The notes under the pieces: model-generated
What the model saw: the letters and a program-made list of their open reading frames with translations, nothing else
The model's database searches: none
What the model was told of the DNA's origin: nothing
Assembly: GCA_002711495.1 (NCBI GenBank)
Contig: PARM01000005.1
Coordinates: 24,614 to 32,282 of the forward strand
Reading direction: 5' to 3'
Source: Gammaproteobacteria bacterium
GTDB taxonomy: Bacteria > Pseudomonadota > Gammaproteobacteria > Pseudomonadales > Azotimanducaceae
Length of the DNA stretch: 7,669 nt
In this document: piece by piece, positions 1 to 5,427 of the stretch
Position numbering within the stretch: position 1 is the first letter of the stretch
Layout: every line of letters begins with the position of its first letter
Position numbers and translations under genes: made by a program

Positions 1-36
1 AATGAAAAATAAAACTGAAAACCACTAGTACTGATT

Positions 37-1047
37 ATGGTTTGGGAGAGACGATGGAATCCATTGCAAGAGAACTGGGTAACAATAACGGGCCATCGAA
101 ATAGCAGACCGTGGAGCGTGCCAGAGAAGAAAATTTTTCTTTCCTCCCGAGATCATGAAGCGGCATGCCCACTTTGTCCAGGGAATCAACGGGTGTCTGG
201 GGAGAGGAATCCGGATTATGAGAGTGTTTTCATTTTTGATAATGATCACCCAGCCTTCGCCCTGCCTGCCCCAAGTAATCGTGTAATAAAAAACTCTCCA
301 TTCGTCTCCGCGCCTGCTGGAGGGTTATGCCGAGTGGTCTGTTACTCTCCGATCCATAATAAAACTCTTGCTGACCTTTCTATCGATGAAACGAAAACGC
401 TGATTGATGCGTGGGCCGATCAAACAACCGAGTTGATGAGCTATAAGAAGATTGAACAAGTGCTGATATTCGAAAACAGCGGAGAGCTGGTTGGAGTATC
501 TAATTCGCACCCTCATGCCCAAATATACGCGACTGAATTTGTTATGGAGGGTTTTAGGAAAGAAACTAGGGCTTTCGAAAAATCGTCCTCGCCGTTAATG
601 GAAAGTTTGTTGTCGGCCGAGATTATGGATCAGAGAAGAATGCTTTACGAGGGTTCAGACGTCTGTGCTTTTGTTCCGTATTTTGCCAAATTTCCATATG
701 AGGTTTTCATCGTGCCTAGAAATCGCCATCAATTTTTGTTTGGCCTCTCTAGATCCGAGCGCTATGATCTGGCCGGAGCTTTAAACGGGATCCTTCGGCG
801 CTATGAGGCTTTGTGGAACTGTGCTTTTCCTTATATGCTGCTAGTTCATCAATCTCCATGTGAGACGTCCCATCCTGCATACCACGCGCATATTCAGATT
901 CATCCAATCCTGCGTGGACCAAACTTGCCAAAGTATTTAGCGTCTGTCGAGACTGGAGCAAACCACTTTCTCAATGATGGAAGCCCGGAGGAAAAAGCAG
1001 CCGAGTTGAGGGAAGTTAACATCGGTTTAACAGAGCATAAAGGTTGA
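37..1047 (+). CDS. galT: Galactose-1-phosphate uridylyltransferase (class I GalT)
   Basis: This cytoplasmic Leloir-pathway enzyme exchanges UMP between UDP-glucose and galactose 1-phosphate through a uridylylated histidine. The 336-residue product has the family's usual length. Visible motifs are CPLC (C44, C47), H107 and H158, matching the E. coli zinc ligands C52, C55, H115 and H164. The active-site motif HPHAQ (158-162) has H160 as the expected nucleophile. E176, H271, H283 and H285 (the HAH motif) match the second metal site of the E. coli enzyme. The N-terminus aligns with E. coli GalT around the RRWNPL and RPW segments, which supports the ATG at 37. No good Shine-Dalgarno is seen, and only 36 bases of upstream sequence are visible. 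No galK or galE is present downstream. The next gene is convergent, with 38 nt between the two stop codons. Function is assigned with high confidence from intact catalytic residues. Confidence 0.96.
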   Translation: MVWERRWNPLQENWVTITGHRNSRPWSVPEKKIFLSSRDHEAACPLCPGNQRVSGERNPDYESVFIFDNDHPAFALPAPSNRVIKNSPFVSAPAGGLCRVVCYSPIHNKTLADLSIDETKTLIDAWADQTTELMSYKKIEQVLIFENSGELVGVSNSHPHAQIYATEFVMEGFRKETRAFEKSSSPLMESLLSAEIMDQRRMLYEGSDVCAFVPYFAKFPYEVFIVPRNRHQFLFGLSRSERYDLAGALNGILRRYEALWNCAFPYMLLVHQSPCETSHPAYHAHIQIHPILRGPNLPKYLASVETGANHFLNDGSPEEKAAELREVNIGLTEHKG

Positions 1048-1085
1048 GGATTCTCGCCTCGATTGCGTTGACTGTTCTTTGTTTG

Positions 1086-1319
1086 TCACGAGTTGATCAT
1101 GTTTGCGATTTCTGTAGTTTCGCTTGCGCTAGGAAAATCTTCGGAGCTGGCTTTCGAGTATATGAGCTCTCCATCCATTGTCACATCAAAAATCCCCTTT
1201 TCGCCCGCAACAAGTTTGATAGGATATTTTACTCGACGCTTTTTCAAATCAGCGGCTAAACTAACCGCTTCAGGTTTATAATTTCAAAGAGAACAATAGA
1301 TTATTTCAATCTTTTTCAT
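1086..1319 (-). CDS. selW: SelW-like selenoprotein (Rdx family) with in-frame UGA as selenocysteine
   Basis: Reading the minus strand from ATG at 1319 gives 77 codons ending in TGA at 1088-1086, with one internal TGA at codon 12 (1286-1284). Translated as Sec (U), the start reads MKKIEIIYCSLUNYKPEAVS. This reproduces the SelW core: a short beta strand, then Y-C-x-x-U-x-Y-K-P, with C9 and U12 forming the redox pair. Later the GIFDVTMDGELIYSK segment (42-56) matches the thioredoxin-like beta hairpin of SelW (GxFEVxVxGxLIxSK). Length fits the family (about 80-90). The open frame and family conservation continue on both sides of the TGA, which argues against a dead gene. The protein is probably a small cytosolic thiol oxidoreductase; its physiological partner is not established here. 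The ATG lies 9 nt after the stop of the upstream crotonase gene and in the same frame, so co-transcription is likely. The Shine-Dalgarno is weak (AGAG-like). Expression would need SelB, tRNA-Sec and SelD, none of which is in this window. Confidence 0.92.
1251..1269 (-). promoter_or_regulatory. Candidate bacterial SECIS hairpin for the selW UGA
   Basis: On the minus strand, AGCGGUUA (1269-1262) can pair with UAGCCGCU (1258-1251), giving eight base pairs including one U-G wobble and a GUU apical loop. The stem begins at +15 after the UGA and the loop G is at +23. Bacterial SECIS elements are known to lie inside the coding region just after the UGA, with a short stem and a G at the beginning of the apical loop. 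Geometry and loop both fit. The pairing was done by eye, without an energy calculation. The role is inferred from its position after a convincing Sec codon. Confidence 0.72.
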
Positions 1320-1328
1320 TTTAAAGCT

Positions 1329-2060
1329 CTAGAAGTTTTTTATTCGAGTCTGCATATCAGGATCTGGCCCTGGTGATTTTTCTCTCTCAAATAGTTTCCC
1401 GTCTTCATAACTCATGCTCATACCTGCATTTACTAGGTACTTGTCAGATCTGAGCGTGTGCCAAGAGTTTTGAACTATTTGATTTGCTATTTCAACGGTA
1501 CGATCTCTTAGCGATTGGTCTGGGACGCATTCATTTGCCAGTCCAAGCTCAAGCGCTTCCGAGCCAGATATAACTTTTCCAGTGAACATCATTTCCTTTG
1601 CTCTAATAGGTCCGATTCTGCGAGTTAGTCGCTGACTCATTCCCCAGACGGGCACCATTCCCCATTTCCCATGTGTGTCAGCAAATTTTGCTGAATCGGA
1701 CGCTATTAATAGATCGCATGCTAATGCTAGCTCTAAAGAGCCTGTGTAACAGTGGCCTTGCACCTCGGCGATGACGGGTTGCGGCAAATTTTCGATCATA
1801 TCCAAAGTTTCAGCTTGATAATGCTTTGAGGGTGCTTTTTCTCCAGCCTGAATTGCTTTCAGATCGTTTCCTGCTGAAAAAGATCTGCCCTCGCCACGCA
1901 GTATGACGCATCCTACCGAGTCGATTTCTTTTTCGATATCTATTAGGTGGCTATTAAGTTCAACAAAGAGTTTTGGGCTCAAGGCATTGAGGGCCTCGGG
2001 TCTATTTAGCGTCAAAGTCGCTATTCCATTTTCATCTGACCTCAAGATTAATTTAGCCAA
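1329..2060 (-). CDS. Enoyl-CoA hydratase/isomerase family protein (crotonase fold)
   Basis: This 243-residue protein of the crotonase superfamily acts on acyl-CoA thioesters; its exact substrate cannot be read from the sequence. The family marks are TLNRPEALNAL (17-27), the oxyanion-hole segment SAGNDLKAI (62-70) and a second segment GHCYTGSLELALACD (102-116). E110 aligns with catalytic Glu144 of rat mitochondrial enoyl-CoA hydratase. The position of the second catalytic glutamate (Glu164) is H130, in ADTHGKWGMVP. Classical hydration is therefore doubtful, and an isomerase, other crotonase chemistry or an altered mechanism is possible. The start is TTG at 2060: no in-frame ATG lies nearby upstream, a GGGGGA stretch sits 4-5 nt before it, and the resulting N-terminus has the usual length for the family. 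A candidate promoter lies upstream, and selW follows after 9 nt, so the two probably share a transcript. Confidence 0.9.
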   Translation of the reverse strand: MAKLILRSDENGIATLTLNRPEALNALSPKLFVELNSHLIDIEKEIDSVGCVILRGEGRSFSAGNDLKAIQAGEKAPSKHYQAETLDMIENLPQPVIAEVQGHCYTGSLELALACDLLIASDSAKFADTHGKWGMVPVWGMSQRLTRRIGPIRAKEMMFTGKVISGSEALELGLANECVPDQSLRDRTVEIANQIVQNSWHTLRSDKYLVNAGMSMSYEDGKLFEREKSPGPDPDMQTRIKNF

Positions 2061-2080
2061 CTTTTCCCCCGTTTTTCTGA

Positions 2081-2109
2081 ATTGTGCGTGATTTGTTGGT
2101 TTATGCCAA
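2081..2109 (-). promoter_or_regulatory. Candidate sigma-70 promoter for the crotonase-selW unit
   Basis: On the minus strand TTGGCA (2109-2104, five of six matches to the -35 consensus) is followed, after 17 nt, by CACAAT (2086-2081, four of six matches to the -10). Transcription would begin near 2074, leaving a short leader that includes the G-rich ribosome-binding stretch at 2070-2066. Found by eye; the weak -10 keeps confidence modest. It lies in the 88-nt divergent region shared with mtnA, so the two units could influence each other. Confidence 0.4.
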
Positions 2110-2135
2110 GGGTAAAGGTGTATTCTTAGCCATTA

Positions 2136-2141
2136 AAGGAG
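2136..2141 (+). promoter_or_regulatory. Strong Shine-Dalgarno fixing the TTG start of mtnA
   Basis: AAGGAG is separated by 7 nt from the TTG at 2149. This is a near-ideal site at ideal spacing, and no in-frame ATG occurs until far inside the conserved protein, so TTG is the start. Confidence 0.85.
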
Positions 2142-2148
2142 ATCTAAT

Positions 2149-3177
2149 TTGAAAAATATACCAGTTTCTGTTGAATGGAAAAACAACAAGCTATATCTGT
2201 TGGATCAACGTAAATTGCCTGAAGATGAGGATATAGTTGTTTGCGAAGATCTCAAGGAAGTAATCGTCTCTATAAAAACCTTGACGGTTAGAGGAGCGCC
2301 TGCCATTGGTATTGCTGCGGCATATGGGATCCTTTTGGGATTGGAGCATGCGGGGTTAGAAGAGATTAACAGAGTTTTTGATTCACGTGCCTCAGAGCTT
2401 GTTAACGCGCGCCCCACTGCTGTTAACTTAGCTTGGGCGTTGGATCGGATGCTGTCCTGTCAGAAAGCTAATCGAACCAATCCCAACATTTACCAGTGCC
2501 TGCTTCGTGAGGCAAAATTTATTCATCAATCGGACCGAGAATCTTGTAGAGCTATTGGCGAAAATGGACTTGAGTTGGTGAGAAAACATCCAAACATACT
2601 AACGCATTGCAATGCGGGCAGTCTCGCGGTTTCGGAGTTAGGCACAGCACTAGCACCAATATACATTGCAAATGAGCAAGGCAATAATGTCCATGTTTTC
2701 GTTAACGAGACAAGACCGTTACTTCAGGGTGCGAGACTCACTGCTTTCGAGCTCAGTCGGAATGGAGTTCCTTGCACTTTGATCTCCGATAATATGGCGG
2801 CCCACATTATGAGTGAGGGAAAGATAGACATCGTAATCACTGGTGCAGATAGGATTGCAGCAAATGGAGACGCCGCTAATAAAATTGGAACTCTCAGCAT
2901 AGCGATCGCGGCGAAGTATTTTCGAATCCCTTTTTATATTGCGGTTCCACTCTCTACGATAGATTGTTCCACCATTTCAGGCTCTGATATTTTAATAGAA
3001 GAACGTGATGGTAATGAGGTTACCCATTTCCGGGGAACGAGGATCGCTCCGCCTGAAGTTTCGGCAAGATCCCCAGCCTTTGATGTGACCCCGGCGGAGT
3101 TAATAGCTGGGATAGTTACCGAAAAAGGCATTCTTCGCCCGCCATTTCCTAGAGCGATAAAAGATTTAATGGCCTAA
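2149..3177 (+). CDS. mtnA: S-methyl-5-thioribose-1-phosphate isomerase
   Basis: MtnA converts 5-methylthioribose 1-phosphate to 5-methylthioribulose 1-phosphate in the salvage of methylthioadenosine, in the cytoplasm. The 342-residue length is normal. Motifs are in the expected order: VEW near the N-terminus, LLDQRKLP (17-24), TVRGAPAIGIAAAYG (46-60), THCNAGSLA (152-160) with the proposed catalytic C154, NETRPLLQGARLTAFEL (186-202), and TGADRIAANGDAANKIGT (231-248) with the catalytic D234. The C-terminal PFYIAVPLSTID segment is also present. The family is related to the eIF2B alpha/beta/delta regulatory fold. MtnA is distinguished from eIF2B-like and ribose-1,5-bisphosphate isomerase relatives by full conservation of the RGAPAIG and THCNAG motifs. 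The start is TTG, set by a strong Shine-Dalgarno. No mtnK, mtnP or other salvage gene is adjacent, and the following gene is of unknown function. Confidence 0.95.
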   Translation: MKNIPVSVEWKNNKLYLLDQRKLPEDEDIVVCEDLKEVIVSIKTLTVRGAPAIGIAAAYGILLGLEHAGLEEINRVFDSRASELVNARPTAVNLAWALDRMLSCQKANRTNPNIYQCLLREAKFIHQSDRESCRAIGENGLELVRKHPNILTHCNAGSLAVSELGTALAPIYIANEQGNNVHVFVNETRPLLQGARLTAFELSRNGVPCTLISDNMAAHIMSEGKIDIVITGADRIAANGDAANKIGTLSIAIAAKYFRIPFYIAVPLSTIDCSTISGSDILIEERDGNEVTHFRGTRIAPPEVSARSPAFDVTPAELIAGIVTEKGILRPPFPRAIKDLMA

Positions 3178-3222
3178 CAAAAGATAGCAAACATCGAGGT
3201 TTAGCACAGAGATGATTTTTTA

Positions 3223-4071
3223 ATGAATAGAATTTTAGTTTTGGTTTTGATTTTCTTCTCAGTTGTCTTAGTAGGAGTTTTCCTATTCAGATATTACTCT
3301 CTCCAGGATGAGAATTTTTTGAAGCAAGTTCCAGTAGTTGGGTTAGATAAAAACCTGAGAAAATCAAATTCTGAGATTGCCTCAAACCTGCCGAAAATAT
3401 TAGACCCACCGCGCCTAGCTCTTCAACCAGATCCGGTTGAACTCGAGCTCTCCTCTTTGGAGTTATTGCTTCCAGAGCTTGATAATTCCGATCAAATGAT
3501 TCGGCAAGCTGCCTTGAGTCTTGGTAATTTCTCCGAGGCGGACGTTCAAGCCTTTATGCCACGGGAGCAATTCATAAGAAAATTTGTTGCAATTCTAGAT
3601 AACGCGTCCACAGGCAATTTCTCACCCACCTTGGTCGCTGATCTGCAGATAAATGGGTCTTTTGTTGCGAGAGAAATTGAGGAGGGTGTCTTTGAGATTG
3701 ATTTTCGTTCATACCAGCGGTTCGATAAGATCACCGATTTAATTTATTCGATCGATGCGAACAGAGCTGCGCAACTTTATCTCACGATAACCCCCCTGAT
3801 TAGAGACGCCTACAAAGAGCTCGGCTATCTCGTAGACGACGTTGATGCTTTAGTTCTCTCGGCTTTAGAGAGCATTATTACTGTCCCTGAGGTCCCCAAG
3901 AGGATTTTGCTTAAAAGACCAGCAGTGATGTATGAGTATTTAGATCCCGAATACGAAGCTTTGAATGGCTTTCAAAAACTGATTCTGAGAACGGGACCGA
4001 GAAATGGCCGATTATTAAAGCAAAAAGCCAGAGAGATAAAATCTGCCATAACGCAAAAGGAACGCAAATAA
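3223..4071 (+). CDS. Membrane-anchored DUF3014-type protein
   Basis: The 282-residue product has one N-terminal hydrophobic segment (about 3-23), followed by a linker and a soluble domain that should face the periplasm. The domain resembles, from memory, the DUF3014 family. It has LPELDNSD (83-90), a YQRFDK segment (164-169), PLIRDAYKELGY (191-202), YLDPEYEAL (239-247) and a C-terminal KLILRTGPRNG (252-262) corresponding to the family's LLRMGPxN-like end. The molecular function of the family is not known to me, and no catalytic motif stands out. The start ATG at 3223 is preceded by only a weak AGAGA at 3208-3212. The gene begins 45 nt after mtnA with no terminator seen between them, so they may be co-transcribed. 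Assignment to the family rests on motif recall, not on a search. Confidence 0.78.
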   Translation: MNRILVLVLIFFSVVLVGVFLFRYYSLQDENFLKQVPVVGLDKNLRKSNSEIASNLPKILDPPRLALQPDPVELELSSLELLLPELDNSDQMIRQAALSLGNFSEADVQAFMPREQFIRKFVAILDNASTGNFSPTLVADLQINGSFVAREIEEGVFEIDFRSYQRFDKITDLIYSIDANRAAQLYLTITPLIRDAYKELGYLVDDVDALVLSALESIITVPEVPKRILLKRPAVMYEYLDPEYEALNGFQKLILRTGPRNGRLLKQKAREIKSAITQKERK

Positions 4072-4098
4072 GAATCTTAATTATTTAAATTTGTTCGC
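4072..4098. other. Short AT-rich junction between convergent genes
   Basis: Only 27 nt separate the stop of the DUF3014-type gene from the stop of the HlyD-family gene on the other strand. The stretch is AT-rich and holds no GC-rich hairpin with a T-run, so I see no intrinsic terminator for either side. Confidence 0.6.
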
Positions 4099-5427
4099 TT
4101 ATCGTTCCGTTAGCGCCGCAGAGCGAGCGCGTCTCAAAGGGTTCAAAATGTAATCCATGACTGTCTTTTTTCCGGTAATGATATCAACTGATGCCATCAT
4201 CCCCGGAATAATTGGTAAAGGTTTTGACGCACTCCCCAAATAGTTTTTCTTGGTTCGAACCTGGATCTTAAAATAAGCGCCGCCTATTTGATCGCTTATT
4301 GAATCTGCACTAATTAATTCGATAACAGAATCTAGTCCCCCGTATATAGTGAAGTCGTAAGCAGTTAATTTGACTTTGGCTTCCTGCCCTGGATATACAA
4401 ACGCTATATCCGATGGCCTTATTCTGGCTTCGATCAGCAAAGTGTCATCAGTAGGTACGATTTCTACGAGTGGCATGCCCGGCTGCACCACGGCTCCGAT
4501 GGTGTTCACGAGCACCTGATTAATGGTCCCATTAACCGGTGATTTAACTTCTGTCCGGCGAACCCTGTCTTCCAACGCTACATTTGAAACATTTGCTTTC
4601 TGTAACTCTGTTTTAGCTATATTAAGCTCCGATTGGGCAGCACTAACAAACTGTTGTGATCTTTCTTGAACTTTTTTCTCGGCCTCTCTGACGGCCGCGA
4701 TCGCTCCTGGGATAGCGAGTCTGGTTTCTTCCAGTTTCCCAAGAGATTCGTTGACAGCGGCTTCTAGTCTCAGCAGCTCTACTTGCGATACAGCCCCTGA
4801 TTTTACAAGCGGTTTGTTTAGTTCAAGTTCTTTTTTTGAGAGTTCGGCACCAATAGAAAGTTTCTCTTCTTTAGCGCGAAGCTCAGCAAGCGCTTGCTCG
4901 AATTGTGTCTTTTGTTGTTTCAGGATTTCTATTGACGATTCGAGCTGTTGTTTTCGTAGCTCGAATAGCTGGATCTCATCTCCCAAGTAGACCTCAGGCA
5001 TCTTATCCTTAGAGTTCTCTAAGCTAAAGTCTTGACCACTTATCTCCGCCTCAAGTCTCGCAATCTTGGCGATCAAAGCATTACTCGTAAGTTTCCCCTC
5101 CTTGTATGAGGAAGCGAAATGGGTGTCATCAAGAGTTAACATCGTTTGCCCTGCCTGAACTATTTGCCCGGGCTTAACCTTTACGTTCGTAAGTATGCCT
5201 CCTTCTAAATTTTGAACCACCTGAACTTGGGTAGAAGGGATGACTTTACCCTCAGCATAAGCAATCTCGTCAAGAGTCGCGAAGCAAGCCCAGATTATTG
5301 CTGTAAGGACGAATATCCCTCCCAAAATCAGAATTAAGTGGGCGCCAACCGGCACTGTTTCCAGTTCCGCGGCGATGCTTTCTCGCATAAATTCAATATC
5401 TTGCTTGGGGGACTTCACTGCCATCAT
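4099..5427 (-). CDS. HlyD-family type I secretion periplasmic adaptor
   Basis: This 442-residue membrane fusion protein should connect the inner-membrane ABC exporter to a TolC-type outer-membrane channel. A cytoplasmic N-terminus is followed by one membrane segment (about 30-50). Then come the first half of a lipoyl-like domain (about 66-100, with NLEGGILTNVKVKPGQIVQAG), a long Glu/Gln/Lys-rich coiled-coil hairpin (about 108-285), and the returning lipoyl half RVRRTEVKSPVNGTI (288-302). A beta-barrel region (about 325-420) precedes the family-typical C-terminus with PGMMASVDIITGKKTVMDYI (408-427). Length and order are those of HlyD/PrtE/LapC proteins. Its ATG overlaps the stop of the upstream ABC gene in ATGA, so translation is probably coupled. 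A second ATG immediately follows the first, and either could be used. Confidence in the role is high, but the cargo is unknown. Confidence 0.95.
   Translation of the reverse strand: MMAVKSPKQDIEFMRESIAAELETVPVGAHLILILGGIFVLTAIIWACFATLDEIAYAEGKVIPSTQVQVVQNLEGGILTNVKVKPGQIVQAGQTMLTLDDTHFASSYKEGKLTSNALIAKIARLEAEISGQDFSLENSKDKMPEVYLGDEIQLFELRKQQLESSIEILKQQKTQFEQALAELRAKEEKLSIGAELSKKELELNKPLVKSGAVSQVELLRLEAAVNESLGKLEETRLAIPGAIAAVREAEKKVQERSQQFVSAAQSELNIAKTELQKANVSNVALEDRVRRTEVKSPVNGTINQVLVNTIGAVVQPGMPLVEIVPTDDTLLIEARIRPSDIAFVYPGQEAKVKLTAYDFTIYGGLDSVIELISADSISDQIGGAYFKIQVRTKKNYLGSASKPLPIIPGMMASVDIITGKKTVMDYILNPLRRARSAALTER

Noticed and set aside
1046..1056. GAGG...CCTC inverted repeat after galT as a terminator
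   Set aside because: The stem is only four pairs with no adjacent T-run; too weak to call.
1044..1281. Two small plus-strand reading frames (1044-1259 and 1093-1281) in the galT-crotonase gap
   Set aside because: They are antisense to the SelW-like gene, have no recognisable sequence or good ribosome-binding site, and the minus-strand reading explains the region fully.
1284..1286. Internal TGA as a nonsense mutation, making selW a pseudogene
   Set aside because: The TGA sits exactly at the Sec position of the CxxU motif, the rest of the frame is intact and family-like, and a SECIS-like hairpin follows.
2121..2126. TATTCT as the -10 of an mtnA promoter
   Set aside because: No convincing -35 at 16-18 nt; the match could easily be chance.
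4751..4990. Serine-rich plus-strand reading frame
   Set aside because: It is the complement of the Glu/Gln/Leu-rich coiled-coil of the HlyD-family gene, which produces serine-rich antisense frames.
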